64,000 bases of DNA from the NCBI RefSeq assembly GCF_000174415.1, contig NZ_ACJM01000011.1:1-64000 (forward strand), given 5' to 3'. The translations under genes were made by a program, and so were the position numbers. A model generated the notes under the pieces. The model worked only from the letters and a program-made list of their open reading frames with translations, did no database searches and had not been told where the DNA came from. The stretch comes from Dethiobacter alkaliphilus AHT 1. Its GTDB lineage: Bacteria; Bacillota; Dethiobacteria; Dethiobacterales; Dethiobacteraceae. Below, one piece after another: positions 9,136 to 18,498 of the stretch. Positions within the stretch are counted from its first letter, which is position 1. Each line of letters opens with the position of its first letter.

Positions 9136-9148
9136 CTCTCTAATTTTC

Positions 9149-11236
9149 TTAGCTGACTTCTGCTTTTTCCGCTTTGGCTTCGGCTATCACCTGTTCGGCG
9201 GTATGAGCCGGCACTTCTTCATAGCGGTCAAATTTCATGGTAAAGGAGCCGCGCCCCTGGGTCATGGACCGCAGGTCAATGGCGTATTTAAGCATTTCCG
9301 ACATGGGCACATTGGCTTTTACCACCTGTAGCCCGTCAATGGGCTCCATACCAAGGATGCGTCCGCGGCGGCTGTTCATATCACCCATGATATCGCCCAT
9401 AAACTGATCCGGCACCGTTACCTCCACATACATTACCGGCTCAAGCAAGACAGGCTGGGCCTGTTCCGCCCCTTTTTTAAAGGCCAGGTTGGCGGCAATC
9501 TTAAAGGCCATTTCCGAAGAATCCACGTTATGATAAGAACCGTCGTAAAGTGTAGCCTTAATATCCACCACGGGATAGCCGGCCAGAATGCCCGACTCCA
9601 TGGCTTCGCGCAAACCTTTTTCCACAGCGGGAATATATTGTTTGGGTACCGCACCCCCGAAGATTTTATCCTCAAACTCAAAATATTGACCGGACTCCAG
9701 CGGTGAGAATTCAATCCAGACATGACCGAACTGTCCACGTCCACCCGACTGTTTCTTGTGCTTTCCTTCCACCTTGGCGGTACCGCGAATAGTTTCTTTA
9801 TAGGGGATTTTAGGCGCCAATAAATCTACTTCCACGCCAAACTTACTGGCCAGTCGGCTGGTGATGATCTCCAGATGAAGCTCACCCATACCGGAAATCA
9901 ATGTTTGCTTTACCTCGGTGTTGCGTTCCATGCGGAATGTGGGGTCTTCCTCCAGGAAACGGGCCAAACCGGCGGCCACCTTGTCTTCCTCACCCTGCTT
10001 TTTGGGCTCCACCGCAAATGTGGTTACCGGTTCCGGGAATGCAATGGGAGCAAACTCCACAGCGACACTCTTTTCGCACAGTGTATCTCCGGTGGCTGTA
10101 GACTGCAGTTTGGCAACGGCGGCAATATCGCCGGCGGGAACCTGATCCAGGTTAATCTGGTTTTTACCCAACATGGTAAAGACCTGCCCTAACCGTTCTC
10201 CCTTATCCTTGCTGGAGTTATGCAATTGGCTGTCGCCTTTTAATGTTCCGGAATAGACTCGGAAATAAGAAATCTTACCCACAAAGGGATCGGCAAAGGT
10301 TTTAAATACCAACGCAGAAACCGGCCCATTGGGATCTATTTTTACAGCGACTTCTTCTTCGCTGCCTGCTTTCGTAGCTATTACTTCCGCCACATCTGCC
10401 GGAGACGGGAAGGCGGAAACAATCATGTCCAACAACGGCTGAGTACCGATATTTTCTGTGGCGGCGCCGCAAAGAACCGGGACAATACTGCCGGTGAGAA
10501 TACCTTTGCGCAATCCGGAAACTACTTCCTCATCGCTGAGCGGCTCCCCTTCCAGATATTTCATCAGCAGGTCGTCGTCACTTTCAGCCACCGCTTCAAT
10601 TAACTTTTCCCGGTAATTTTCCACGGTGTCGGCAAGATCGGCGGGGATATCCCCTTCATTAACTTTCTTTCCGTCTCCCTCAAAGGTCAGCGCTTTCATG
10701 GAAACCATGTCCACCACACCTTTAAAGGATGCTTCAGCGCCGATGGGAATCTGCACCGGGGCCACTTTGTGGCCGAAAAACTCCTGCAGGTTATCCATAA
10801 CCTTATCAAAGTTTGCATTCTCTTTGTCCATACGGTTTACAAATACCAACCGCGGCAGACGGTTTTCATCGGCATAGGTCCATACTTTTTCCGTACCAAC
10901 CTCCACACCGGAAGTGGCAGATACCACCACCACCGCAGCGTCGGCCGCACGCAATGCACCGGATACATCACCAATAAAATCAAAATATCCCGGGGTATCC
11001 AATAGGTTAATTTTGACACCGGACCATTCCACCGGTGCCAGAGCTGTGTTGATTGTTACCTGGCGTTTTACTTCTTCAGGGTCAAAATCCGTGGTTGTCG
11101 TGCCAGAATCAGCTTTTCCCAAACGATTGATGGCGCCGGTGGTATAAATCATGGCTTCCGCCAAAGAAGTCTTACCTGCCCCGCCATGTGAAACTAAGGC
11201 CACGTTGCGAATTTTTTCCGTTGTGTAGGTTTTCAC
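9149..11236 (-). CDS. EF-G-like translation GTPase (EF-G2 type)
   Basis: About 695 residues with the five-domain plan of elongation factor G. The P-loop is SHGGAGKTSL (residues 16-25) and G4 is NRMDK. The G3 motif is DTPGY (residues 80-84): standard EF-G has DTPGH, whose His helps GTP hydrolysis. The SHGGAGK loop and the Tyr both fit the EF-G2 paralogue class rather than canonical FusA, so a second, canonical fusA is expected elsewhere in the genome. The start chosen is a GTG at 11236 with AAGGAGG nine bases upstream; the reading frame is open for 53 more codons but that part has no EF-G similarity. EF-G2 proteins bind the ribosome, but their cellular task is not firmly known. Confidence 0.88.
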   Translation of the reverse strand: MKTYTTEKIRNVALVSHGGAGKTSLAEAMIYTTGAINRLGKADSGTTTTDFDPEEVKRQVTINTALAPVEWSGVKINLLDTPGYFDFIGDVSGALRAADAAVVVVSATSGVEVGTEKVWTYADENRLPRLVFVNRMDKENANFDKVMDNLQEFFGHKVAPVQIPIGAEASFKGVVDMVSMKALTFEGDGKKVNEGDIPADLADTVENYREKLIEAVAESDDDLLMKYLEGEPLSDEEVVSGLRKGILTGSIVPVLCGAATENIGTQPLLDMIVSAFPSPADVAEVIATKAGSEEEVAVKIDPNGPVSALVFKTFADPFVGKISYFRVYSGTLKGDSQLHNSSKDKGERLGQVFTMLGKNQINLDQVPAGDIAAVAKLQSTATGDTLCEKSVAVEFAPIAFPEPVTTFAVEPKKQGEEDKVAAGLARFLEEDPTFRMERNTEVKQTLISGMGELHLEIITSRLASKFGVEVDLLAPKIPYKETIRGTAKVEGKHKKQSGGRGQFGHVWIEFSPLESGQYFEFEDKIFGGAVPKQYIPAVEKGLREAMESGILAGYPVVDIKATLYDGSYHNVDSSEMAFKIAANLAFKKGAEQAQPVLLEPVMYVEVTVPDQFMGDIMGDMNSRRGRILGMEPIDGLQVVKANVPMSEMLKYAIDLRSMTQGRGSFTMKFDRYEEVPAHTAEQVIAEAKAEKAEVS

Positions 11237-11390
11237 GCCAAAATGCCTCCTTTTTAGTGCTAAAACAATTAGGACACAAAAAGTACAGGACAATCGGTAC
11301 ACAATACAAATTCTTTGGATACTTCGACTATCTGGGAAGAAAATCCTTCCCCGACCTTTAATATTTCTCCAAATACCAGAAATATGCAAA

Positions 11391-11503
11391 TGCAAATTGG
11401 TGCAAATTGGGGACGGACCTTTTCTCGCACAAACCGTGCAATTTACTGCAACAGGGGTCAGACCCTTTTTTGCCCGGATGAAAGAACTTAAGGGTCTGAC
11501 CCC
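11391..11503 (+). repeat. Dispersed palindromic repeat, copy A (REP-like)
   Basis: This sits in a 317-bp stretch without a gene (11237-11553). It begins with a perfect tandem 10-mer (11391-11400 and 11401-11410), followed by a 40-bp core at 11411-11450 that is 35/40 identical to the inverted copy at 46087-46127. Then comes a perfect 14-bp inverted repeat, 11454-11467 against 11490-11503, built on GGGGTCAGACCC. No transposase lies nearby. It looks like a REP or small non-autonomous element. The remainder of the gap (11237-11390) is the upstream region of the EF-G-like gene and shows no clear promoter. Confidence 0.75.
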
Positions 11504-11522
11504 ACATCGACCCCACGCAAAA

Positions 11523-11549
11523 GAGGCACGCCGGTGCGTGCCTCTTTTT
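11523..11549 (-). terminator. Terminator of the small zinc-ribbon gene, possibly bidirectional
   Basis: A perfect 9-bp stem (GAGGCACGC) with a 4-nt loop, flanked by T tracts on both strands (five on plus, four on minus). It begins 4 nt beyond the stop of the minus-strand zinc-ribbon gene. Confidence 0.75.
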
Positions 11550-11553
11550 GATG

Positions 11554-11688
11554 TTACTTTTTCTTATTCTCTTCGCTTTTTGCTTCCTTTTTTTCAAACG
11601 CTACCTGTTCATCACAGGTGGTGCACTTTTTGGGTTTACAGCGGCCTTCCCGTTCCAGGCCGCATTTGGGGCACTGCCATACTGCCAT
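11554..11688 (-). CDS. Small zinc-ribbon protein, 44 residues
   Basis: A short gene beginning MAVWQCPKCGLE. Two CxxC pairs (QCPKCG and KCTTCD) with RCKPKK between them give a rubredoxin-like zinc knuckle, followed by a very charged Lys/Glu tail to the stop. The ribosome site is excellent: GGAGGTGA six bases before the ATG. A terminator follows the stop directly. These facts argue for a real gene despite its size. Similar tiny CxxC proteins with an RCKPKKC core are known in Clostridia and methanogens, but their role is not established; metal or redox handling is a guess. Confidence 0.75.
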   Translation of the reverse strand: MAVWQCPKCGLEREGRCKPKKCTTCDEQVAFEKKEAKSEENKKK

Positions 11689-11793
11689 GCATGTTCACCT
11701 CCAAACGTTTTATAATTTCCGTTTCACAAAGAGGATTTATCCTTTCCCCGCCAGAATAATATGTTAGAAAACCGGCAGGAAAGGAGAACAAAG

Positions 11794-11991
11794 ATGACAA
11801 CCAAAAAGCTCTATCGTTCACGGCACAACAGAATGCTCTCCGGGGTTTGCGGCGGCATTGGTGAATATTTCGATCTGGATCCCACATTAATCCGCCTGGG
11901 ATGGGTTGTTTTTTCCGTATTTTCAGCAGGCTTTGGCGGGCTGTTGGCCTACATCATCTGCGCACTGATTATTCCGGAACAACCGGCATAA
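11794..11991 (+). CDS. PspC-domain membrane protein
   Basis: 65 residues, a stand-alone PspC domain. It begins KLYRSRHNRMLSGVCGGIGEYF, the family signature, followed by one transmembrane helix (LGWVVFSVFSAGFGGLLAYIIC) and a short IIPEQPA tail. ATG at 11794 is chosen for AAGGAG upstream; an in-frame ATG eleven codons earlier has none. PspC proteins sit in the membrane and in proteobacteria take part in envelope stress response; no other psp gene is present here, so its role is open. It is a single plus-strand gene between minus-strand genes. Confidence 0.85.
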   Translation: MTTKKLYRSRHNRMLSGVCGGIGEYFDLDPTLIRLGWVVFSVFSAGFGGLLAYIICALIIPEQPA

Positions 11992-12010
11992 ATATGTTTT
12001 TTACTCTTTA

Positions 12011-12034
12011 CCGCACCCGGAGTGCGGTTTTTCT
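12011..12034 (+). terminator. Terminator of the pspC-like gene
   Basis: A 6-bp GC stem (CCGCAC/GTGCGG), 5-nt loop and a T-rich tail, 20 nt after the plus-strand stop codon. It sits just before the convergent end of ilvC. Confidence 0.8.
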
Positions 12035-12040
12035 TTTATT

Positions 12041-13045
12041 TTAAAAGTCTTCTTTGGCATCAATCCAGGTCATCATGCGGCGCAATTCTTTACCCACTTT
12101 TTCAATCTGGTGCTCCTGCTCCAGATTATTGGTGGCTTTAAAGAACGGGCGGTTGGCCTGGTTTTCTAAAATCCAGTCCAGAGCAAACTTACCGGTTTGC
12201 ACTTCTTCCAGGATTTTCTTCATTTCCTGGCGTGTTTCATCGGTGACAATCCGCTTGCCCCGGGTTAAATCACCGTACTGTGCGGTGTCAGAAACGGAAT
12301 AGCGCATATAGGACAGTCCGCCCTGATAAATCAGGTCGATGATCAGTTTCAGCTCATGGAGACACTCAAAGTAAGCAATTTCCGGCTGGTAACCTGCGTC
12401 CACCAGGGTGTCAAAGCCGGCCTTAATTAACTCGGAAACTCCACCGCACAATACGGCCTGCTCACCGAAGAGATCGGTTTCCGTTTCCTCTTTGAAAGTT
12501 GTTTCAATTACACCGGCGCGGGTGCAGCCAATGCCTTTGGCATAAGCCATGCCAAGATCCCGTGCATTGCCGGTGAAGTCCTGATACACAGCCAAAAGTC
12601 CGGGTACTCCTGCACCTTCGGTGTATGTACGGCGCACCAGATGACCCGGGCTTTTCGGGGCCACCATAAACACGTCCACATTTGCCGGCGGCTCAATCTG
12701 CTGGAAGTGGATGTTAAAGCCGTGGGAGAAAACCAGGGCATCCCCTTCATTGAGGTAAGGCGCAATTTCATTTTCGTAAACTGCCCGTTGTGTTTCATCG
12801 GGCAGCAGAATCTGAATCACGCTGGCCTCACGGGCAGCATCTGCCACCGTCATCACCTTCAGCCCGGCGCTTTCCGCCTCGGCCCGGCGGGCGCTGCCTT
12901 CACGCAAACCCACCACCACATCTACACCGGAATCTTTTAAGTTTTGGGCCTGAGCATGTCCCTGGCTGCCAAATCCCATCACCGCCACGGTGCGGCCCTT
13001 CAACAATTCCAGGTTTGCATCCTGATCATAATACATTTTTGCCAT
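12041..13045 (-). CDS. ilvC: Ketol-acid reductoisomerase
   Basis: 334 residues, class I length. It isomerises and reduces acetolactate or acetohydroxybutyrate with NADPH, the second step of valine and isoleucine synthesis. The Rossmann motif [17 protein letters not shown] is clear, as are [19 protein letters not shown]-like [16 protein letters not shown] (metal ligands), and [15 protein letters not shown] with [13 protein letters not shown]. It is the last gene of the ilvEDBNC operon, 1 nt after ilvN. Confidence 0.97.
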   Translation of the reverse strand: MAKMYYDQDANLELLKGRTVAVMGFGSQGHAQAQNLKDSGVDVVVGLREGSARRAEAESAGLKVMTVADAAREASVIQILLPDETQRAVYENEIAPYLNEGDALVFSHGFNIHFQQIEPPANVDVFMVAPKSPGHLVRRTYTEGAGVPGLLAVYQDFTGNARDLGMAYAKGIGCTRAGVIETTFKEETETDLFGEQAVLCGGVSELIKAGFDTLVDAGYQPEIAYFECLHELKLIIDLIYQGGLSYMRYSVSDTAQYGDLTRGKRIVTDETRQEMKKILEEVQTGKFALDWILENQANRPFFKATNNLEQEHQIEKVGKELRRMMTWIDAKEDF

Positions 13046-13046
13046 C

Positions 13047-13553
13047 TTACTTTACCTCCCCATTTTTGGTTGTTTTGCTGCCGCGCAGCAGTGCTATTTT
13101 TCCTGTTCGGACAATTTCCAGAATTCCGTAGTGCGAAAGCAGAAGCGCGATGGCCTCCAGTTTTTCTTCGTTGCCCGTGATTTCAATAATCAGGGAATCC
13201 AGGGAGACATCCACAATTTTGGCACGGAATGTTTCCACAATCTGCTGGATTTCCGCCCGGTTTGCCGCATCAGCCTTCACTTTGATTAGCACCAGTTCCC
13301 GGTTTACCGAGGGCTCTTCCGTCAGATTGCTGATCCTAATTACATTTATCAGCTTATTAAGCTGCTTTATTACCTGCTCCAGCGTTTTCTCGTCGGCGTC
13401 CACTTCTATGGTCATGCGGGAAATGCCGGGATCCAGGGTTTTACCCACCGCCAGGCTTTCAATGTTAAAGCCACGGCGGGCAAAAAGGCCTGCCACCCGC
13501 ACCAACACACCGGGTTTATTCTCCACAAGAACGGCAAGAACGTACTTCATCAT
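13047..13553 (-). CDS. ilvN: Acetolactate synthase small (regulatory) subunit
   Basis: 168 residues with an N-terminal ACT domain ([24 protein letters not shown], valine-binding loop) and a C-terminal domain ending near the [10 protein letters not shown] motif. It activates the large subunit and makes it sensitive to feedback by valine. Its start overlaps the end of ilvB by 4 nt (ATGA), a sign of coupled translation. Some annotations would call it ilvH. Confidence 0.95.
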   Translation of the reverse strand: MMKYVLAVLVENKPGVLVRVAGLFARRGFNIESLAVGKTLDPGISRMTIEVDADEKTLEQVIKQLNKLINVIRISNLTEEPSVNRELVLIKVKADAANRAEIQQIVETFRAKIVDVSLDSLIIEITGNEEKLEAIALLLSHYGILEIVRTGKIALLRGSKTTKNGEVK

Positions 13554-15226
13554 TCTTCCCCCCTGACCATATCACAGATGGGACAATTGGGCGGTACCAT
13601 GGGGAACACATTTTCCTCGGCGCGCACCCTAAAATCCATAACCACAGGTCCCGGTGTCTCCAGGGCCTTTTTAATCACCGCAGTGACCTCAGACGGTTTT
13701 TCTGCCCGCAGGCCCGTTGCTCCGTACGCTTCGGCCAACTTGACAAAATCCGGACCCTGCTCCATTACCACCGAAGAGTAGCGACGTTTGAAAAACATCT
13801 GCTGCCACTGGCGTACCATTCCTAGAAACTGGTTATTAATAATTGCCACTTTCACCGGTATGTTATACTCCACCGCAGTGGCCAATTCCTGTGAATTCAT
13901 CTGAAAACTGCCGTCACCGGCAATACAGAACACCGTCTCTCCGGGACGTGCCACCTGTGCTCCCAGCGAAGCGGGGAAGCCGTAACCCATGGTTCCCAGT
14001 CCACCGGAAGAAGCAAAGGAGCGCGGTTTGTTAAACTTGTAGTATTGCGCCGTCCACATCTGATGCTGGCCCACTTCGGTGGTAATCAGCGCTTCACCAT
14101 CGGTTTCCTGATAAATCATTTCAATGACGTATTGCGGCGAAATATCGCTGTCGTCTTCCTGATTATACCCTAAAGGCACTTCTTTACGCCATTCTCCGAT
14201 TCTTGCCAGCCAGTCCTCATGGTTTTTGGGTTCAACTTTTTTCAGAACCTCACAGAGAACCCGTTTCACATCACCCACCACCGGAATGTCTACTTTCACA
14301 TTTTTGCCGATTTCCGCCGGGTCAATATCGATATGAATAATTTTAGCATTTTTGGCAAAATGACTTAATTTACCCGTTACCCGGTCATCAAAGCGGGCCC
14401 CGATGGCAATAATCAAATCTGCTTCGTGCATGGCCATATTGGCCCAGTACATGCCGTGCATCCCCAACATACCCACCGACAGCGGGTGATTTCCGGGAAA
14501 ACCGGAAAGTCCCATCAATGTGGTGGTGACAGGAATCTGCGCTTTTTCTGCCAGTGTTAAAAGCTCTTGGTGAGCTTCGGCATAAACAACGCCGCCACCG
14601 GCATAAATAACGGGCTTTTTGGCCCGGCCAATTGCTTTGGCCGCCCGGGTTATCTGACCGGGATGGCCTTCATAGGTGGGATTATAGCCGGGAATCTCCA
14701 CTTTGTCGGGATAGCGATAATCAGTTACCGCCTGCTGCACGTCCTTGGGTAAATCGATGAGCACCGGGCCGCGGCGGCCGGTGGTGGCCAGATAAAAAGC
14801 TTCCTTGATAATTCTGGGCAGTTCTTCAACATCTGTAACCAGATAGTTGTGTTTGGTTATGGGCAGGGTAATGCCGAAAATATCCGCTTCCTGGAAAGCG
14901 TCGGTACCAATCAGAGGCGAGGCCACCTGCCCGGTAAATACCACCATGGGCACCGAATCCATATAAGCGGTGGCTATCCCGGTAACCAAATTGGTAGCTC
15001 CCGGTCCGGAAGTGGCAAATACCACCCCGGGGCGTCCCGTCATCCGGGAATACCCGTCTGCGGCATGAATTGCTCCCTGCTCATGACGGCTCATAATATG
15101 GCGGATATCGGCATCATACAGCTGGTCGTAGAGGTTTAAAACAGCTCCGCCGGGATAACCGAAGATCACATCCACATTTTCCTTTTTTAACGATTCAATA
15201 ATCATCTGTGCGCCTGGTATTTTCAT
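13550..15226 (-). CDS. ilvB: Acetolactate synthase large (catalytic) subunit
   Basis: 558 residues, a thiamine diphosphate enzyme that joins two pyruvates, or pyruvate and 2-oxobutyrate. The catalytic Glu is in [35 protein letters not shown] is present, the FAD-binding middle domain has [10 protein letters not shown], and the C-terminal ThDP-binding motif is [15 protein letters not shown]...[12 protein letters not shown]. It begins 4 nt after the ilvD stop, and the small subunit gene overlaps its end. Confidence 0.97.
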   Translation of the reverse strand: MKIPGAQMIIESLKKENVDVIFGYPGGAVLNLYDQLYDADIRHIMSRHEQGAIHAADGYSRMTGRPGVVFATSGPGATNLVTGIATAYMDSVPMVVFTGQVASPLIGTDAFQEADIFGITLPITKHNYLVTDVEELPRIIKEAFYLATTGRRGPVLIDLPKDVQQAVTDYRYPDKVEIPGYNPTYEGHPGQITRAAKAIGRAKKPVIYAGGGVVYAEAHQELLTLAEKAQIPVTTTLMGLSGFPGNHPLSVGMLGMHGMYWANMAMHEADLIIAIGARFDDRVTGKLSHFAKNAKIIHIDIDPAEIGKNVKVDIPVVGDVKRVLCEVLKKVEPKNHEDWLARIGEWRKEVPLGYNQEDDSDISPQYVIEMIYQETDGEALITTEVGQHQMWTAQYYKFNKPRSFASSGGLGTMGYGFPASLGAQVARPGETVFCIAGDGSFQMNSQELATAVEYNIPVKVAIINNQFLGMVRQWQQMFFKRRYSSVVMEQGPDFVKLAEAYGATGLRAEKPSEVTAVIKKALETPGPVVMDFRVRAEENVFPMVPPNCPICDMVRGEE

Positions 15227-15230
15227 CTCG

Positions 15231-16895
15231 CTACACCTCTTTGAAAACAGCGCCGGTATTGGCTGAAGTTACCTGCCGTGCATAACGCGCCAGGTACCCT
15301 TTGCTGATTTTTGGCTTGGGAAGTTCCAACTCCGCCAGTCTTTTTTCCAGTTCTTCCTCGGTTAAATCCACCGCCAGCTTACGGTTGGGAATATCGATAA
15401 TAATGGTATCCCCTTCCTGCACCGCCGCAATGGGACCTCTTTCCATGGCTTCGGGCGAAACGTGGCCGATGGAGGCGCCCCGGGTTGCCCCGGAAAAACG
15501 CCCGTCGGTAATCAGGGCCACATCTTTGTCCAGCCCCATGCCCGCCACCGCCGAAGTGGGGGTGAGCATCTCCCGCATACCCGGGCCGCCCTTGGGCCCC
15601 TCGTAACGTATTACAATAATATCGCCGGCGGAAATTTTGCCACCCATAATGGCCTCCACCGCTTCTTCTTCACTGTGAAACACACGGGCCGGCCCCGTTT
15701 TCTGCATCATTTCCGCAGCCACAGCGCCTTGCTTAACCACCGCGCCATCCGGTGCCAGGTTCCCCCGCAACACTGCGATGCCGCCGCTTTCGCTGTAAGC
15801 CCGTTCAAAAGGCCGGATAACTTCTTCATCCATAACACGAGCCTCTTCTATAAGCTCACCCACCGTCCGACCGCTGACCGACAGACAATCGCTGTCGATG
15901 AGGCCGCGCTCATTCAGCCGCTTCATCACCGCCTGAACTCCCCCTGCTGCCGCCAAATCTTCGATATGGCTCTCTCCCGCCGGAGATAATTTGCTGATCT
16001 GGGGAGTCTCGCCGCTGATTTTATCCACCAGCTCCAAATCTAATTTAACGCCTGCCTCATGGGCAATGGCGGGTAAATGCAGCACCGTATTGGTGGAGCA
16101 GCCCAGCGCCATATCCATGGCCAGTGCGTTGGTAAAGGCCTGCTTGGTCATAACTTTTTTAGCTGTTAAATCATTTTTTACCGCATCCAGAACCTGAATC
16201 CCGGCTTTTTTAGCCAGGCGAAAACGGGCTGCAGAAACTGCAGCTGCCGTGCCGTTGCCGGGCAGTCCCATTCCCAGGGCTTCGGTGATACAATTCATGG
16301 AATTGGCGGTAAACATCCCGGCACAGGAGCCGCAGCCTGGGCAGGCCGATTCTTCCAGAGCCGCCAGTTGTTCTTCACTCATCTGTCCGGCTTTAACCCG
16401 TCCCACCGCTTCAAATACATTACTTAAATCCACAGCTTTGTTTTCAAAGCGGCCGGCCATCATGGGGCCGCCACTGACAAATACCGCCGGCAAATCCAGT
16501 CTGGCCGCAGCCATCAGCATGCCGGGAACTATTTTATCGCAGTTGGGAATAAACACCAATCCGTCCAGCGGATGGGCGCTGACCATTACCTCAATGGAAT
16601 CAGCAATTAACTCCCTGCTGGCCAATGAGTAATGCATCCCCTGATGGTTCATTGCCAGTCCGTCGCAAACGCCAATTGTAAAAAACTCCATAGGCGTACC
16701 GCCGGCCAGACGTACTCCTTCTTTTACCGCGTCTCCGATTTGGTGCAGATGTTTATGGCCGGGAACAAAATCGCTGGCGGCATTAATAACGCCTATTAGC
16801 GGCCTGTCCATTTCTTCTTCCACCCAGCCCATGGAGAAAAGCAGGGAACGATGCGGTGCCCGTTCCAGTCCTTTTTTCAGTTTATCACTTCGCAT
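15231..16895 (-). CDS. ilvD: Dihydroxy-acid dehydratase
   Basis: 554 residues. It dehydrates dihydroxy acids to 2-keto acids, the third step of the branched-chain pathway. Fe-S ligand cysteines are visible in [12 protein letters not shown] and [18 protein letters not shown], the carbamylated-lysine/metal region in [14 protein letters not shown], and the end motif [20 protein letters not shown] at 16895 has AGGAGGAG upstream; an extension of 25 codons is open but lacks family similarity. It follows ilvE by 34 nt. Confidence 0.96.
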   Translation of the reverse strand: MRSDKLKKGLERAPHRSLLFSMGWVEEEMDRPLIGVINAASDFVPGHKHLHQIGDAVKEGVRLAGGTPMEFFTIGVCDGLAMNHQGMHYSLASRELIADSIEVMVSAHPLDGLVFIPNCDKIVPGMLMAAARLDLPAVFVSGGPMMAGRFENKAVDLSNVFEAVGRVKAGQMSEEQLAALEESACPGCGSCAGMFTANSMNCITEALGMGLPGNGTAAAVSAARFRLAKKAGIQVLDAVKNDLTAKKVMTKQAFTNALAMDMALGCSTNTVLHLPAIAHEAGVKLDLELVDKISGETPQISKLSPAGESHIEDLAAAGGVQAVMKRLNERGLIDSDCLSVSGRTVGELIEEARVMDEEVIRPFERAYSESGGIAVLRGNLAPDGAVVKQGAVAAEMMQKTGPARVFHSEEEAVEAIMGGKISAGDIIVIRYEGPKGGPGMREMLTPTSAVAGMGLDKDVALITDGRFSGATRGASIGHVSPEAMERGPIAAVQEGDTIIIDIPNRKLAVDLTEEELEKRLAELELPKPKISKGYLARYARQVTSANTGAVFKEV

Positions 16896-16929
16896 GGGGC
16901 TCTCCTCCTGTTTAATATCTTTTAATCCA

Positions 16930-17808
16930 TTAGGGATGAATATCTGTTCCTGTGGTTCCCGCCAGTTCACGGAACCGTGCCACCAGATCCCGGGTGACAG
17001 GGCCTGGTGTGCCGCTGCCGATTTGGCGGCCGTCCACTCCGATGACCGGAATTACTTCTGCTGCGGTGCCGGTGAGGAAACACTCATCGGCCACATACAG
17101 TTCATGACGGGTAAAGGGCCTCTCTTCCAGCAAATAACCGGCCTCGGCAGCAAGATCAATAATTACCTGGCGGGTAATGCCACACAGGGCGCCCACATAG
17201 GAGGGCGGCGTCAGTATTTTACCCCTTTTGACAATAAACACATTATCGCCGGTTCCTTCTGCCACATACCCCTGGCCGTTTAGCATAATGGCTTCCATTA
17301 CGCCGGCCCGGTTGGCCTCTATTTTTACCAGAATGTTATTCAGGTAGTTTAAAGATTTAATCTGCGGATCCAACGCGTCGGGGACATTGCGCCGGGTGGC
17401 CACCGTAATTACTTCCAGGCCCTGTTCATACAACTCTTCCGGAAACAGGGTAATGGAGCTGGCAATAATCACCGTGGTAGCTTTGGGACATTTGCGCGGG
17501 TCAAGCCCCAAATCCCCTGTGCCGCGGGAGACCACAATCCGAATATAGGCATCTTCCAGGTTGTTTTGCCGGATAGTCTCCAGGGTGGCTTCGGTCATTT
17601 CCTCATAGGACTCGGGAATATCCAACATAATGGATTTTGCCGACTCGTATAGACGGGCCATATGTTCTTCCAATTTAAAAACTTTTCCTTTATAGGCACG
17701 GATGCCTTCAAAGACGCCGTCGCCATATAGAAAGCCGTGATCAAAAACGGATACTTTTGCCTCCTGTTCCGGGACATATTTTCCGTTTAAGTAGATGATT
17801 CTGCTCAA
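16930..17808 (-). CDS. ilvE: Branched-chain amino acid aminotransferase
   Basis: 292 residues, PLP fold type IV. It swaps the amino group between glutamate and branched-chain keto acids, the last step of the pathway. Motifs are [17 protein letters not shown] at the N-terminus, the PLP-lysine in [17 protein letters not shown], and [21 protein letters not shown] and [12 protein letters not shown]. The start codon is TTG with a strong GGAGGAGG site. It is first in the operon, directly behind the T-box leader, and so directly subject to amino acid control. Confidence 0.95.
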   Translation of the reverse strand: MSRIIYLNGKYVPEQEAKVSVFDHGFLYGDGVFEGIRAYKGKVFKLEEHMARLYESAKSIMLDIPESYEEMTEATLETIRQNNLEDAYIRIVVSRGTGDLGLDPRKCPKATTVIIASSITLFPEELYEQGLEVITVATRRNVPDALDPQIKSLNYLNNILVKIEANRAGVMEAIMLNGQGYVAEGTGDNVFIVKRGKILTPPSYVGALCGITRQVIIDLAAEAGYLLEERPFTRHELYVADECFLTGTAAEVIPVIGVDGRQIGSGTPGPVTRDLVARFRELAGTTGTDIHP

Positions 17809-17880
17809 TATTTTCGCCTCCTCCGACTACTGAAATCTGGTTACTTTACAGCACTAAAGTACTAAAAGATGATTATGAGT

Positions 17881-17914
17881 AAAAAAAAACTCCCACCCTG
17901 AAAGGGGCGAGAGT
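17881..17914 (-). terminator. T-box attenuator terminator
   Basis: A fully paired 10-bp stem with two G-U pairs, a loop of about 5-6 nt and nine T residues on the minus strand. It lies directly after the T-box antiterminator and before ilvE, so it is the regulated stop of the leader. Confidence 0.93.
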
Positions 17915-18132
17915 ATTCCTCCGCGGTACCACCCTTATTCTCCGGTATAACCGGACTTAGGTTCAACCTGCATGTAACGGGCAGGAACCGGCCGTGCCTA
18001 ATAACTGTGGCAGTTTTCAGACGGCAGCTTCGGGGTGACTTTCATCAAGGTTATTTACCGGTTCACAGCAACCACCGGCTCTCTGCAAAATAAGCCTGGA
18101 ATACTCTCCCCATCATTGCTTTTGTAAAAAAT
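17881..18132 (-). promoter_or_regulatory. T-box leader with GUC (valine) specifier
   Basis: This fills most of the 391-bp gap between the glutaredoxin gene and ilvE. On the minus strand the hallmark T-box AGGGTGGTACCGCG lies at 17922-17935; its UGGU face would pair with an ACCA tRNA end. Stem I has the AGUA motif near 18110 and, opposite it, GAA-A-GTC-A with the GUC at 18037-18039, the same layout as the well-studied glyQS leader (GAA-A-GGC-A). GUC codes valine. A terminator at 17881-17914 competes with the antiterminator. Uncharged tRNA-Val should bind and let transcription enter the ilv genes. Confidence 0.95.
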
Positions 18133-18139
18133 TTCTTTA

Positions 18140-18168
18140 ATTATAGCGGAGTAGGTTTTCAATGTCAA
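18140..18168 (-). promoter_or_regulatory. Consensus SigA promoter of the ilv operon
   Basis: TTGACA and TATAAT match the consensus exactly, spaced by 17 nt on the minus strand. Transcription should start near 18133, giving a leader of about 325 nt before ilvE. The promoter lies just past the end of the glutaredoxin gene; no terminator is seen between them. Confidence 0.93.
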
Positions 18169-18199
18169 TAACAAAGTCTGGCAAACTCATTCACTTGCT

Positions 18200-18442
18200 T
18201 TAGGGCCGCTTCCCCGGCAAAAGCTTTGCCAGGCGTTTGGGATCAAAGCCCACCACCACTTCATCACCCACCACTATGGTTGGCACCGTGGTGTGACTGG
18301 ACAAATCCACCATCCGCTCCCGGGCCTCTTCATCATCTTCCACATTATACTCCACAAAGTCCACCCTGCGCTCGGAGAGAAACTCTTTGACCCGGAGGCA
18401 GTAGGTACAGGAGTGGGTAGTATACAGTTCAACGTCCTGCAT
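18200..18442 (-). CDS. Glutaredoxin-like protein
   Basis: 80 residues in a thioredoxin fold. The active site is CTYC (Cys12 and Cys15), followed by RVKEFLSERRVDF and the cis-proline motif TTVPTIVV. GDEVVVGFDPKRL is the usual end. Such small proteins reduce disulfides or mixed disulfides in the cytoplasm. The ATG has AAGGAG upstream. It lies 56 nt after the carboxyltransferase gene; a CGGCGC/GCGCCG inverted repeat at 18456-18483 with a long loop lies between them. The true electron donor is unknown. Confidence 0.88.
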   Translation of the reverse strand: MQDVELYTTHSCTYCLRVKEFLSERRVDFVEYNVEDDEEARERMVDLSSHTTVPTIVVGDEVVVGFDPKRLAKLLPGKRP

Positions 18443-18498
18443 GACAAACTCCTTTCGGCGCTTTTCTCATAGTTTCTGCGCCGAAGCTGGAATTATGC

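Noticed and set aside
11237-11395. N-terminal extension of 53 codons on the EF-G-like gene
   Set aside because: It has no similarity to EF-G, and a GTG with a strong ribosome site lies exactly where the family begins.
11454-11503. Inverted GGGGTCAGACCC repeats as a CRISPR repeat pair
   Set aside because: They are in inverted, not direct, orientation, there are only two arms, and no cas gene is present. They form a hairpin.
14484-14500. GATTTCCGGGAAAA in ilvB as a Noc site
   Set aside because: It is one base shorter in the core than the NBS and lies within a conserved coding stretch.
18456-18483. CGGCGC...GCGCCG inverted repeat between the carboxyltransferase and glutaredoxin genes as a terminator
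   Set aside because: The loop is 16 nt and no T run follows on the minus strand.
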